NCBI RefSeq assembly: GCF_017854565.1
Contig: NZ_JAFMHJ010000023.1
Coordinates: forward strand, 1-54,197
Length of the DNA stretch: 54,197 nt
Source: Yoonia sp.
GTDB taxonomy: Bacteria > Pseudomonadota > Alphaproteobacteria > Rhodobacterales > Rhodobacteraceae
Direction of reading: 5' to 3'
Shown here: in pieces, positions 1 to 8,201 of the stretch
Layout of the letters: the number at the start of each line of letters is the position of its first letter
Position numbering within the stretch: the first letter of the stretch is position 1
The notes under the pieces: model-generated
Told to the model about the DNA's origin: nothing
The model's input: the letters and a program-made list of their open reading frames with translations, nothing else
The model's database searches: none
Translations under genes and position numbers: made by a program

Positions 1-33
1 ACCAAATGGCCGCGTAACTCTAGTTTCAAACAG

Positions 34-47
34 CCCCACAAATGGGG
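34..47 (-). terminator. weak hairpin downstream of the first small secreted gene
   Basis: A 5-bp stem (CCCCA / TGGGG) with a CAAA loop lies just after the stop codon of the minus-strand gene at 51-368. On the minus strand it is followed by a short T run (CTGTTTG). The stem is short and no other evidence supports termination here. Confidence 0.3.
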
Positions 48-50
48 GGA

Positions 51-368
51 TTACCCAAGCACGCGGTCGAAATCAGAGGGATTGGCTGCACGGTCCGCAA
101 TTACAAGAAGCTTTTTGCCGTCTGGTTTGCCGCCCATTTTAATCCGCAAAGCATCGGCTTCGTCGGGCGCGCCCCAAATGTAGGTGCATGTGAAAGCGCG
201 TTTTCCGTCGCACTCGGCATATTTCAGGCCGTCTTCAGGACCAAAAACAAAGAAGGATCGCAATTCGTCTTCGGGCATCAGCTGCAATGCAGGTTCTTGC
301 GCATACGTCATGGTGCCAGTCAAAAGCGCGGCGCAAACGGCAAACGAAAGGCAAATTGGATGTCTCAT
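51..368 (-). CDS. small secreted protein of unknown function
   Basis: This encodes a 105-residue protein I do not recognise. The first 23 residues form a typical Sec signal peptide: positive residues near the start, a hydrophobic core, and AYA|QE as the likely cleavage site, so the mature protein of about 82 residues should be periplasmic or secreted. The mature part has two cysteines (in YAECDG and FTCTY) that could form a disulfide. No catalytic motif is visible. The next gene on the same strand (465-884) also encodes a small secreted protein, 96 bp upstream, so the two may be co-transcribed. Both lie beside a degraded integration scar and could be accessory genes. Confidence 0.6.
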   Translation of the reverse strand: MRHPICLSFAVCAALLTGTMTYAQEPALQLMPEDELRSFFVFGPEDGLKYAECDGKRAFTCTYIWGAPDEADALRIKMGGKPDGKKLLVIADRAANPSDFDRVLG

Positions 369-464
369 GATGCTTCTTTCAAATTGTGATCCAGCAAATG
401 GCTAGGATTGGTCACGGCAGGCGGATTAGGATTTTGATTTGAGCGCCTACCAAAACTGCGGCCT

Positions 465-884
465 TCATCTGATCAGGCATTGTTCCACGATCCTAGCTTT
501 CAAGCTCTCTGGCGTCCTTTTCGAAAAATAGTTGTAGACGACCTCGACCATATAAACCGCTGCTGCGGGCAGCATCTGGCCGATACCCTCGGGCGATTCC
601 AAGATCATTGTTTTGGCCTCGTCCAACGGGATACCTTTTTGGTTAAGGCTCAACGCCCTCACCCACAAATCGCCTTGGGCATCACATTCGGCGGCAATGC
701 TATCATCGGTCGGCTTCGCGGCCTCTATCGCCAGTCTTTGCGCTTCTTCTTCTGCGAGTTGTTCTGCGACGGATTCAGCCATTTGCTCGGCGAAAGTCTT
801 TTTGGCGGGCTGATCTTGTGCGGCCGCAACTTGCGCCGTCATGAACCCGAAAAGAATTGCGTAAAAGAATTGCTTTTTTGACAT
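465..884 (-). CDS. small secreted protein with an Ala/Glu-rich helix, function unknown
   Basis: This encodes a 139-residue protein with an N-terminal signal peptide (about residues 1-22, ending VAAAQ). An Ala/Glu/Gln-rich stretch at about residues 28-56 is predicted to be helical. The C-terminal half contains two cysteines (AECDAQ and the final EQCLIR) that could pair in the periplasm. No known domain is recognised. The start codon is followed by MSKKQFF, a normal signal-peptide N-region. It lies in the same orientation as the secreted protein downstream. Function cannot be inferred. Confidence 0.6.
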   Translation of the reverse strand: MSKKQFFYAILFGFMTAQVAAAQDQPAKKTFAEQMAESVAEQLAEEEAQRLAIEAAKPTDDSIAAECDAQGDLWVRALSLNQKGIPLDEAKTMILESPEGIGQMLPAAAVYMVEVVYNYFSKRTPESLKARIVEQCLIR

Positions 885-1054
885 TGTGGGACTCTATTTA
901 AAAAATGGGACTGCGCCAAGTTCGAAAATTAGGGCTTGTCCAATGTCGGAAAGGCTGCGCGAGAAAGCTATGCATTGCAAGCTCCCTGTGTCAGGGAAGT
1001 TGTCCGCTGCTCTATTTTTATCTAATTTTCAGGAGGGCGGGATAGGACGATGAT

Positions 1055-1195
1055 TTGGGATATTCACTGGAACGAAAATCGGCAGTGCTGAAGCGGATGT
1101 TACCGCCGAACAACATGGCCATTCGGCAGTTGTCGCAAGAGGAAGGGATTTCCGAGGCGACACTGCACAAGTGGCGGGCTGAGGCACGCGGTAAC
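1055..1195 (+). mobile_element. 5' fragment of an IS3-family orfA transposase gene
   Basis: About 45 codons match the N-terminal helix-turn-helix of IS3-type OrfA proteins: an ERKSAVLKRM stretch, then PNNMAIRQL and EEGISEATLHKWRAEAR. The frame opens at TTG (1055) rather than ATG. Shortly after the HTH the similarity stops and the sequence continues as the antisense of an integrase gene, so the rest of orfA, all of orfB and the right end of the element are missing. This is a dead remnant. I could not identify its left terminal inverted repeat. Confidence 0.75.
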
Positions 1196-1716
1196 GGAAG
1201 AGGCGGTTCAGCTCGTCCGTGGTGGGGCGGCGGTCCCGCTCGGTGCCTTTGCCGATGAGGCCGAGCCGCTTGAGCGCGACACGCGCCAGATCAACGGGTT
1301 CCGGAGAGATGTCGAGGCCGTGCACGGCGGCTGCATGGGTGATGATCATCGTGATCACGCCGATATCGATGCTGAGGGTCACCGGACCCGCGCCTTGATC
1401 GGCGCGCATCTTGCCGTAGTTGATCAGCTTTTGCCGGTCGAGGTGCCCGATCTTCTCCTTGCCCAGATCGCGCTTGAGCGTCGTGAGCGTGGCGGCCTTG
1501 GCTCGCGACGCGGCGGTTTGCCTACCTCGCACATATCGACTATGTGGAGGTCGATGAGATCGCGCGAGCGGTGGTCAGGCGGGAGACGGACGACTTGTTC
1601 GGCGCCAACCCCTGATCCACCCGGGTCTCCGCCTGGCGGGCCCAGCGATGGGCATCGTCGCGACGGAGAAACGTCTCGCGCGGCAAAGCGGCCCTTTCGT
1701 CTGATCTGAACTCAGG
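1190..1716 (-). pseudogene. degraded tyrosine integrase, truncated and frameshifted
   Basis: Three minus-strand frames, read in succession, give pieces of one phage/island integrase N-terminal half. The pieces are QIRRKGR (near 1700), then ETFLRRDDAHRWARQAETR (about 1605-1665), then RDLIDLHI (near 1550), then a long piece at about 1195-1520 with AKAATLTTLKRDLGKEKIG, the SAM-like core-binding domain and RRPTTDELNRLF. The breaks look like small indels, for example an extra 2 bases in CGCGCGAT near 1560 and another 2 bases near 1518. The catalytic domain with the R-H-R-Y residues is absent because the IS3 fragment joins at about 1195. It points away from dusA, which starts about 150 bp away; dusA is a known integration target. 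Confidence 0.75.
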
Positions 1717-1862
1717 TCAGGCACCGGAGGGGAGTTTGATGATTGAGGCCATTTTCGTGTGCGCTGGGTGTGCAATGAGTCGTAGAGGGGCAAATTCGGG
1801 GATATTGGGACGTAGTCCAGCGTAGCAGCAATCGCCGCCAACAGTTTGAAGATACAAGAAAA

Positions 1863-2849
1863 ATGCATATAAATCAAAACGCTAGATTATCCTGCGCGCC
1901 GATGATGGATTGGACGGATCGGCATTGCCGATTTTTGCATCGACTGATGTCGAAGCATGCATTGCTTTACACCGAGATGGTGACTGCTGCGGCGGTCGTG
2001 CATGGTGATCGTGATCGGCTGTTGCGGTTTGATCCGGCAGAGCAGCCGGTCGCGCTGCAATTGGGCGGATCGGACCCGGCGCAATTGGCGCAGGCGGCGC
2101 GGATTGCCGCCGATTTGGGCTATGTTGAGGTCAATCTCAATTGTGGCTGTCCCTCTGATCGGGTGCAATCGGGCAGTTTCGGCGCGGTCTTGATGGAAAA
2201 TGCCCAGCTTGTCGCCGATTGCGTCGCTGCGATGCGCGACGCCGCCGAGGTGCCGATTACGGTGAAATGCCGGATTGGGGTGGACGATCAGGATCCCGCC
2301 GTGATCTTGCCAGATTTTCTGAGCCGCGTCGCAGCGGCGGGCGTGGATCGTTTCACCATTCATGCCCGCAAAGCGTGGTTGCAGGGGCTGTCGCCCAAGG
2401 AAAATCGCGACATTCCGCCGCTGGACTATGATCTTGTGCTGGCGATGAAGGGCATGTTTCCCCATCTGCATTTGTCAGTGAATGGCGGTGTCGCGACGCT
2501 TGATCAGGCAGCCGCATTTCTGGCGCAGGGTTTGGATGGCGTGATGATTGGCAGGGCCGCGTATCATACGCCTGCCGAAATACTGTTGGGTGCGGACCGC
2601 AAGATTTTCGACGGAGGTCTGGACCGAACCGCCGAAGACGTCGTGCATCTGATGCTGCCCTACATCGCGGCACATCTGCAAGAAGGTGGCAGGTTGGGCC
2701 AAATCACCCGCCATATGCTTGGCCTGTTTCAGGGCCGACCCGGTGCGCGTGGCTGGCGGCGGCACCTGTCAGAGCACGTACATGCAGATGGCGCTGGCCC
2801 GGATGTCGTGCTAGCTGCGCTTGAACATGTGACGCGCTTGGCCGATTAG
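1863..2849 (+). CDS. dusA: tRNA-dihydrouridine(20/20a) synthase DusA
   Basis: This FMN enzyme reduces uridine to dihydrouridine in the D-loop of tRNAs, using NADPH. The 328-residue length is normal for DusA. The N-terminus carries the family signature APMMDWTDRHCR (residues 12-23). The catalytic cysteine is in NLNCGCPSDRVQ (C96). TVKCRIG (about residue 137), FTIHAR and VNGG with the later GVMIGRAAY form the TIM-barrel FMN/phosphate site. The next gene starts 8 bp after the stop, so the two may be co-transcribed. The 5' end of dusA is a known attachment site for dusA-associated integrases, which fits the integrase relic upstream. The reading frame here is intact. Confidence 0.93.
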   Translation: MHINQNARLSCAPMMDWTDRHCRFLHRLMSKHALLYTEMVTAAAVVHGDRDRLLRFDPAEQPVALQLGGSDPAQLAQAARIAADLGYVEVNLNCGCPSDRVQSGSFGAVLMENAQLVADCVAAMRDAAEVPITVKCRIGVDDQDPAVILPDFLSRVAAAGVDRFTIHARKAWLQGLSPKENRDIPPLDYDLVLAMKGMFPHLHLSVNGGVATLDQAAAFLAQGLDGVMIGRAAYHTPAEILLGADRKIFDGGLDRTAEDVVHLMLPYIAAHLQEGGRLGQITRHMLGLFQGRPGARGWRRHLSEHVHADGAGPDVVLAALEHVTRLAD

Positions 2850-2857
2850 GAAAAATC

Positions 2858-3676
2858 ATGGAAGATATGACGTTGTTGCTGGCCATGGGCGCGATGCTTC
2901 TGGTCATTGGCGCTTTTGCAGGTGTGTTGGCCGGACTGCTTGGTGTCGGCGGCGGCATTATCTTGGTCCCTGCGTTTTTCTATGCGTTCAGTGTGCTGGG
3001 ATATGACAGCCCGCAACTGATGCAAATGTGCCTGGGGACGTCGCTCGCCACGATCATCGTGACGTCGATGCGGTCGGTGTTGGCCCACAATAAGAAAGGC
3101 GCCGTCGACTGGGATATCCTGAGGACCTGGGCTTTGGGGGTCGCTGTCGGTGCCTTGGTCGGTGTCTTTATCGCATCTTCACTGCGGTCCGCTGCATTGC
3201 AGGCGATTTTCGGTGGGTTGGCCATCATTGTCGGCCTTTACATGACATTTGGCCAAAGCCATTGGCGGCTGGGCAACAACATGCCTGTGGGCGTGGTCCG
3301 GGCGATACTGTCGCCGATCCTGGGCTTTCTGTCGGTGCTGATGGGCATCGGTGGCGGATCATTCGGCGTGCCGACGATGACTTTGTATAACGTGCCAATT
3401 CACCGCGCGGTCGCCACTGCGGCTGGGTTTGGCGTGATTATCGCGGTGCCTTCCGTGGCAGGTTTCCTTTTGGTTGACATGCAGGTTGCACCACCATTCA
3501 CGATTGGGGCGGTCAATTTTGTGGCCTTTGCTCTGGTGATTGCGATGACGCTGATTACCGCACCATGGGGTGCCGCGTTGGCGCATCGGATGGACCCAAA
3601 GCCGTTGAAGAAGGTGTTCGGGTTTTTTCTGATCCTGGTTGCATTGAATATGCTGCGAAAAGTGGCCGGGTGGTAG
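2858..3676 (+). CDS. TauE/SafE (DUF81) family membrane exporter
   Basis: This 272-residue inner-membrane protein has about eight hydrophobic segments in two halves. Each half carries the glycine-rich family motif: GVLAGLLGVGGGIILVPA at about residues 22-39 and LMGIGGGSFGVPTM near residue 162. TauE/SafE proteins export small sulfur-containing or other organic anions such as sulfite or sulfoacetate. The substrate cannot be told from the sequence and no taurine or sulfonate genes are adjacent. It begins 8 bp after dusA, so it is probably translated from the dusA transcript. The start at MEDMTLLL places a short N-terminus before the first membrane helix. Confidence 0.85.
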   Translation: MEDMTLLLAMGAMLLVIGAFAGVLAGLLGVGGGIILVPAFFYAFSVLGYDSPQLMQMCLGTSLATIIVTSMRSVLAHNKKGAVDWDILRTWALGVAVGALVGVFIASSLRSAALQAIFGGLAIIVGLYMTFGQSHWRLGNNMPVGVVRAILSPILGFLSVLMGIGGGSFGVPTMTLYNVPIHRAVATAAGFGVIIAVPSVAGFLLVDMQVAPPFTIGAVNFVAFALVIAMTLITAPWGAALAHRMDPKPLKKVFGFFLILVALNMLRKVAGW

Positions 3677-3710
3677 GCGCCGGCGATGAGCGGAATAATC
3701 TGCGGTTGCG

Positions 3711-4367
3711 TTAGATCAGGGCGTTGAAGTCGGTCAGCGATTTACCGGCTTCATCTACAAACAGGCTGGGCAGGATCCGTAGCTTTGCTATGGTATCGAC
3801 CCGGATTTCGTCGAAATTCTTTTTGCGCTCGCACCAAACGACGCAGGTCCAAAGTCGCCCCCAATAGTCGAGTTGTAACGGGCGTACCGTCCGTTCTTCG
3901 CCGTGCAAGGTCAGCGCCAGCTTTTGACGTGTCCGGATCGCTTGGCGTAGGGCGGGCAGATGTTGAAAACCGCGGGCGGCATCGGCAAAAGGGTAAATCG
4001 CAAAGCCGTAACCCTGCGGCGCGCGCGCCCGGTTTTCAGGCAGTACCGCGTCCAGTTTGGCCGAAAGGCTGGCCGCCGCCGCTGACAGTTCGCTGTCTCC
4101 TTCCTCACGAACGGCGAGCAGGCCCAGATGCAGGGCCTCGACCTCGGTCATGGTCAGATTAAGGGGGGGCAGGGTGATGGCTGCGGTGACGCGGTAGCCG
4201 ATGCCACGTTCGCCTTCAATCGGGACCCCCGAGGCCGCCAGCGTTTCCATGTCCCGGTAGATCGTGCGCAAGGATACGTCCGTGGCCGCCGCAAGATTGG
4301 CCGCCTTGTGCAGCGTCCCGTCGCGCAGGATCTGGATCAAACTCATCAGACGGTCGGCGCGGCGCAT
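3711..4367 (-). CDS. HTH/WYL-type transcriptional regulator (YafY/DeoR-like)
   Basis: The 218-residue protein begins with a winged helix-turn-helix (about residues 1-55: MRRADRLMSLIQILRDG and SLRTIYRDMETLAASG). It continues into a WYL-type ligand-binding region, visible as VRPLQLDYWGRLWTCVVWCE (about residues 160-180) and the domain end with a predicted beta strand. WYL regulators bind nucleic-acid-like or metabolite ligands, and many repress neighbouring genes. It lies convergent to the TauE gene and divergent from tatA, with 207 bp to tatA. Nothing here shows its target. The length is at the short end for YafY-like proteins. Confidence 0.82.
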   Translation of the reverse strand: MRRADRLMSLIQILRDGTLHKAANLAAATDVSLRTIYRDMETLAASGVPIEGERGIGYRVTAAITLPPLNLTMTEVEALHLGLLAVREEGDSELSAAAASLSAKLDAVLPENRARAPQGYGFAIYPFADAARGFQHLPALRQAIRTRQKLALTLHGEERTVRPLQLDYWGRLWTCVVWCERKKNFDEIRVDTIAKLRILPSLFVDEAGKSLTDFNALI

Positions 4368-4574
4368 GGAAATCTCCGGGTGATTCGACCAAGTTTTGCC
4401 ATTTTTATGGCAACTGACAAGTATTTGTCACAAAAATTGAATTTCCTATGCAAAAAAGGCATTTGAAGGGTCGGCCTCATGCGTTTTGGCGCTTCCATTG
4501 GTGGCGATCCCGCCCTATCTCTGTGCAAGAGAGATTAATGCGCGCAGGGTTCGACCCGGCCAGAGGAGAGAAAA

Positions 4575-4787
4575 ATGCTCAATAACATCGGCCTTCCCGG
4601 CCTTCTTTTGATCGCAGTCGTCGTGCTGGTCCTGTTTGGGCGCGGCAAGATTTCAAGCCTGATGGGCGAAGTCGGCAAGGGCATCACAGCCTTTAAGCGT
4701 GGCGTTGATGACAGCAAAAAAGAGCTTGATGATAGCGTGACTGCTGCCCGCGACGTGACGCCGGAAGAAGAAAAAGACAAAGCCTGA
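4575..4787 (+). CDS. tatA: twin-arginine translocase subunit TatA
   Basis: TatA forms the oligomeric pore-like component that exports folded proteins with RR signal peptides. The 70-residue protein has one N-terminal membrane helix (about residues 6-22, [16 protein letters not shown]). The hinge FGRGKISSL and an amphipathic helix ([16 protein letters not shown]) follow, then a charged tail ending EEEKDKA. A good ribosome site (GAGGAGAG) precedes the ATG. It is the first gene of tatABC; tatB follows after 27 bp. Confidence 0.93.
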   Translation: MLNNIGLPGLLLIAVVVLVLFGRGKISSLMGEVGKGITAFKRGVDDSKKELDDSVTAARDVTPEEEKDKA

Positions 4788-4814
4788 AAAAGGCCCTGAT
4801 AAGGTAGTCCGACA

Positions 4815-5222
4815 ATGTTTGGCCTTGGCATGAGTGAGATGGTGCTGATTGGCATCGTGGCCCTGATCGTGATCGGGCCAAAAGATCTGCCCGGCATGTT
4901 TCGCACGCTGGGGCAGTTCACGGGCAAGGCCAAGGGCATGGCCCGCGAGTTTTCCCGCGCGATGGAGGCTGCTGCCGACGAAGCCGGGGTGAAGGACATC
5001 TCCAAAACCATCAAGGCCGCAGCCAACCCGCAGAAGTTCGGCGTCGATAAGGTCAAGGAGGCGACCGGCATGACCAAAGGCCCAGCAACCCAGGCATTGT
5101 CCGAAGAACGGCAGGCTGCCAAGGATAAGATGAGCGAAGCAATGGCCAAAGCCGCGACAGACCGAAAAGCCAAAGAGGCAGCAGCGGAAGTTGCGCCCGA
5201 GACGCCAAAAGGTGACGTATGA
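4815..5222 (+). CDS. tatB: twin-arginine translocase subunit TatB
   Basis: TatB partners TatC in the receptor complex that binds twin-arginine signal peptides. The 135-residue protein starts [13 protein letters not shown] with the conserved acidic residue (E8) before the membrane helix. The hinge [15 protein letters not shown] is characteristic of TatB rather than TatA. A long amphipathic and charged helix follows, and the tail is rich in Ala/Lys/Glu. Its stop overlaps the tatC start (ATGA at 5219-5222), which implies translational coupling. Confidence 0.93.
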   Translation: MFGLGMSEMVLIGIVALIVIGPKDLPGMFRTLGQFTGKAKGMAREFSRAMEAAADEAGVKDISKTIKAAANPQKFGVDKVKEATGMTKGPATQALSEERQAAKDKMSEAMAKAATDRKAKEAAAEVAPETPKGDV

Positions 5223-6088
5223 GTGCCGCAGACGAGTTGGAAGACAGCGCCGCGCCCCTGATTGAGCATCTGACCGAATTGCGGTCGCGCCTGATACGAT
5301 CACTTTTGGCGTTCATCGTGGGCATGGTCATTTGCTTTATGGTGTGGAACCCGATCTTTAACTTTTTGACCCTGCCGTTGTGTGATGCACTGGCCAGTCG
5401 CGGGCAATCGTGCGATTTGCAATTCATTGCATTGGAAGAAGGTTTCTTTGTCGCGATTTCGATATCTCTTTTGGGTGGCCTGCTCCTTTCGTTTCCAATG
5501 ATCAGCTATCAGTTGTGGCGTTTCGTGGCGCCGGGCTTGTACAAAAACGAGAAGGGCGCGTTTCTCCCTTTTCTGGTGGCCTCACCTTTCATGTTCTTTC
5601 TTGGTGCCGCTTTTGCATATTACGTGATCACGCCGTTGGCATTTGGCTTTTTCCTTGGGTTTCAGCAAGAGAACATGCTGCTCGAGGGCGATGGCGCGAC
5701 GACAGCCGCCGCTGGCATACTGTTTCAGGGTTCCGCCAAAGCCTATCTGAATTTGACGATCAAATTCATTGTGGCCTTTGGTTTGTGCTTTCAGCTGCCG
5801 GTTCTGCTGACGTTGATGGGCAAGGCCGGGCTTGTGTCTGCGCGCGGCCTGCGGGGGACACGGAAATATGCGGTGGTTGGTATCTTGATCGTCGCTGCAC
5901 TGGCCACCCCGCCGGACGTTATTTCGCAGGTGATCCTGTTTGTTGTCGTCTACGGACTTTATGAAATTTCCATTCAGCTGGTGGCCCGTGTAGAGCGCAA
6001 GCGCGAAGCCAAGCTGCGGGCCGAAGGTCTGTGGGACGACGACCTGCACGGTGATACCGTGGCGGATGATGAGGATCCAAAAGCGTGA
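5219..6088 (+). CDS. tatC: twin-arginine translocase subunit TatC
   Basis: This 289-residue polytopic membrane protein is the signal-peptide receptor of the Tat system. The N-terminus has the conserved cytoplasmic motif [16 protein letters not shown] (about residues 13-28). The loop [12 protein letters not shown] (about residues 102-113) and the late motif [13 protein letters not shown] are also TatC hallmarks. Six membrane helices are expected. A periplasmic stretch of about 30 residues between [12 protein letters not shown] and [10 protein letters not shown] is somewhat longer than in E. coli. The stop overlaps the GTG start of the next gene, so four genes form one tightly packed operon. 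Confidence 0.95.
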   Translation: MSAADELEDSAAPLIEHLTELRSRLIRSLLAFIVGMVICFMVWNPIFNFLTLPLCDALASRGQSCDLQFIALEEGFFVAISISLLGGLLLSFPMISYQLWRFVAPGLYKNEKGAFLPFLVASPFMFFLGAAFAYYVITPLAFGFFLGFQQENMLLEGDGATTAAAGILFQGSAKAYLNLTIKFIVAFGLCFQLPVLLTLMGKAGLVSARGLRGTRKYAVVGILIVAALATPPDVISQVILFVVVYGLYEISIQLVARVERKREAKLRAEGLWDDDLHGDTVADDEDPKA

Positions 6089-6927
6089 GCAGGAAAAACT
6101 TGCGCCGGATCGCCGATGCGCTAGAGCGGATGAGCCCGGTGCCGGTCCAAGCCCCTGATCTTGGCGCCGCCGCCGCCTTTGTCTGGCATACCGACCCTGA
6201 CCGGCTTGCCCCTGTGGCCCGCGTGAACCGGGTCGCGGTTGGTTTGCTTGTTGGGGTGGATCGGGCGCGCGATACGCTGATCGCCAATACCGCGCAGTTT
6301 GCACGCGGACTGCCTGCCAACAACGCCCTGTTGTGGGGCGCGCGTGGCATGGGGAAATCAAGCCTTGTCAAAGCGGTTCATGGTGCGCTGACGGTCGATC
6401 ATCCCAGTCTGAAGATGGTCGAGGTCCAACGCGAGGACTTGCCCAGTATAGGGCGTTGTCTGAACCTGCTGCGCGGTGTGCCCGAACGCTTTATACTGTT
6501 TTGCGACGATCTGTCTTTTGGCCATGATGACGCGCACTATAAATCGCTCAAGGCCGTTCTGGATGGTGGGATCGAAGGGCGGCCCGAGAATGTCGTGCTT
6601 TATGCGACATCCAATCGCCGCCATTTGATGCCCCGCGACATGATTGAAAACGAACGATCCACAGCAATTTCGCCGGCGGAGGCCGTCGAAGAGAAAGTTT
6701 CACTGTCGGATCGTTTCGGCCTGTGGCTGGGGTTCCATCCGTGCGATCAGGATCAGTATCTGGACATGATCCGGGGTTATTGCGATGCGCATGAGGTTGC
6801 GATTGATGATGTGACCTTGCGCGCCGAGGCAATCGAATGGCAGGCAACCCGTGGCAGCCGTTCGGGGCGCGTTGCATGGCAATATTTCACAGATTTGGCC
6901 GGTAGGCGCGGCGTTCGCCTGTCGTAA
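6085..6927 (+). CDS. DUF815 family AAA ATPase
   Basis: The 280-residue protein belongs to the DUF815 group of AAA-type ATPases, whose cellular role is not established. The Walker A motif is [16 protein letters not shown] (about residues 81-96), Walker B is [11 protein letters not shown] (about residue 131), and [11 protein letters not shown] is the sensor-1-like strand. The start is GTG at 6085, overlapping the tatC stop (GTGA), so it depends on tatC translation. The tatABC-DUF815 adjacency is, as I recall, common in Rhodobacteraceae, but there is no proof of a role in Tat export. The gene ends at a palindromic element. Confidence 0.85.
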   Translation: MSRKNLRRIADALERMSPVPVQAPDLGAAAAFVWHTDPDRLAPVARVNRVAVGLLVGVDRARDTLIANTAQFARGLPANNALLWGARGMGKSSLVKAVHGALTVDHPSLKMVEVQREDLPSIGRCLNLLRGVPERFILFCDDLSFGHDDAHYKSLKAVLDGGIEGRPENVVLYATSNRRHLMPRDMIENERSTAISPAEAVEEKVSLSDRFGLWLGFHPCDQDQYLDMIRGYCDAHEVAIDDVTLRAEAIEWQATRGSRSGRVAWQYFTDLAGRRGVRLS

Positions 6928-6956
6928 GGTGGATTGAAATCCACCCTACGGTTTGG
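6928..6956. repeat. palindromic intergenic repeat, copy 1
   Basis: Two bases after the preceding stop codon lies an 8-bp inverted repeat, GGTGGATT-GA-AATCCACC (6928-6945), followed by CTACGGTTTGG. A very similar unit, including the flank TTACGGGTTGG, occurs at 27066, and a sequence variant occurs at 29657. It could form a 6-bp stem with a 6-base loop in RNA. It sits between convergent genes and may serve as a terminator or be a REP-like mobile repeat. Confidence 0.6.
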
Positions 6957-6962
6957 TTTCGC

Positions 6963-8138
6963 TCATGGCAAGAAATCGGTTGGATCTACACTTTGCAATC
7001 CGCGCCGCACTTCAAAGTGCAGAACAGCGGGATTTCCGGCGCGGACTTTGCCAATTGTCTGCCCACGCGTTACGGAATCGTTTTTGTTGACCGTCAGGCT
7101 GTCGATGTTGGTATAGACTGTCAGCAGGCCATCACTGTGTTTGATCACCACAATCGCGACGCCGCTTGTATTGGTGGTGACCGCCGCAACGGTCCCGGCG
7201 TCGGCGGCCTTAACGGCTGTTCCTGCGGGCACGGCAATGTCGATCCCTTCATTGGTCCCCGGTGCATAGGCGCGGACAATGCTGCCTTGGACCGGCGGGC
7301 TAAGCCGCGCGCTTTGGGTTGCCGTGGCGGTGCCCAGATCGGGTGCCGCCGGGGTCGCGGCGGGGGGCAGCGGAACCGAAGGTGTTTCATTGGGCAGCGG
7401 CGTTGCCGCACTGGGTGGCGGCGGTGCTACAGACCCGACACCGGGAGGTGTCACATCCTGTACTGTGGGGGGCGTCGCCTGTCCCTGCGGTATCAGCAAG
7501 AACTGACCCGCGCGCACGGTAAATTCGGAATCCAGACCGTTCCATTCTGCAATGGCACGCACGGGCACATTATAAAGCCGTGAGATGCCAAACACCGTTT
7601 CGCCACGCACAACCTGATGCCGGATCGGTTCGGCTCCGGTCGGCGCAGTGGGTGTCACATTCGCTGCCGGTGCGACGGGATCGAGCGCAGTCGTGCTTAC
7701 GGCGTTGCCTGCATCGGCCCGGTCCAGCGCGGTCGTCGCCACGGCGGTGACGTCAAACGGTTGAGCGGGACTATTGCCGATCACAGCCGTCGGATCGCCA
7801 ACACGGCCCGGCAGGGCGATGATTTCATCGCGGCGCAGGATCACATCGGGTTCAATCCCGTTATACGCGGCCAATTCGGATGCATCGAGGCCAAGGCGGA
7901 TGGCGATCCCCCGGATCGTGTCGTCGCGCTGTGCGACAACGACCTGATAATTGGGATAGGAAATAATGCCGCGCTCGTCTGGTCTGGGTCGGTTCGGCAC
8001 GCCGTTGACCGCACTGCTGGTATCAAAGCCATTGCCGATATCGCGCATGTCATAATCAAAGTCAGCGCAGCCGCTGAGTGCGGCCAAAGCTGCACCTGTC
8101 ATCAATAGACGTATCGCCGGGATTTTATCTTGGGCCAT
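6963..8138 (-). CDS. NlpD/EnvC-like lipoprotein: two LysM domains and a degenerate M23 domain
   Basis: The 391-residue protein has a lipoprotein signal with lipobox ALSGC (C24). It has two LysM peptidoglycan-binding domains (about residues 64-110 and 173-217, the second starting RHQVVRGETVFGISRLYNV). A proline-rich linker leads to a C-terminal M23 (LytM) domain (about residues 290-391). In M23 peptidases zinc is held by H-x3-D and HxH plus a Y-x-H loop. Here these read EGIDIA, YTNID and LHFEV, so most metal ligands are missing and the domain is probably non-catalytic. NlpD-type proteins activate cell-wall amidases during division. It is the third gene of a surE-pcm-nlpD operon, the order found in many proteobacteria, but no rpoS follows. 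Confidence 0.85.
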   Translation of the reverse strand: MAQDKIPAIRLLMTGAALAALSGCADFDYDMRDIGNGFDTSSAVNGVPNRPRPDERGIISYPNYQVVVAQRDDTIRGIAIRLGLDASELAAYNGIEPDVILRRDEIIALPGRVGDPTAVIGNSPAQPFDVTAVATTALDRADAGNAVSTTALDPVAPAANVTPTAPTGAEPIRHQVVRGETVFGISRLYNVPVRAIAEWNGLDSEFTVRAGQFLLIPQGQATPPTVQDVTPPGVGSVAPPPPSAATPLPNETPSVPLPPAATPAAPDLGTATATQSARLSPPVQGSIVRAYAPGTNEGIDIAVPAGTAVKAADAGTVAAVTTNTSGVAIVVIKHSDGLLTVYTNIDSLTVNKNDSVTRGQTIGKVRAGNPAVLHFEVRRGLQSVDPTDFLP

Positions 8139-8201
8139 CTTTACCGCTCCTCTTTTCCAGCCGCCCCTTGTTGCCGGGGCCGTACTACATCTTGTGTCTG
8201 T

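Noticed and set aside
1575..1877. 100-codon minus-strand open frame near dusA
   Set aside because: It covers one frame of the broken integrase and the dusA leader; no coherent protein.
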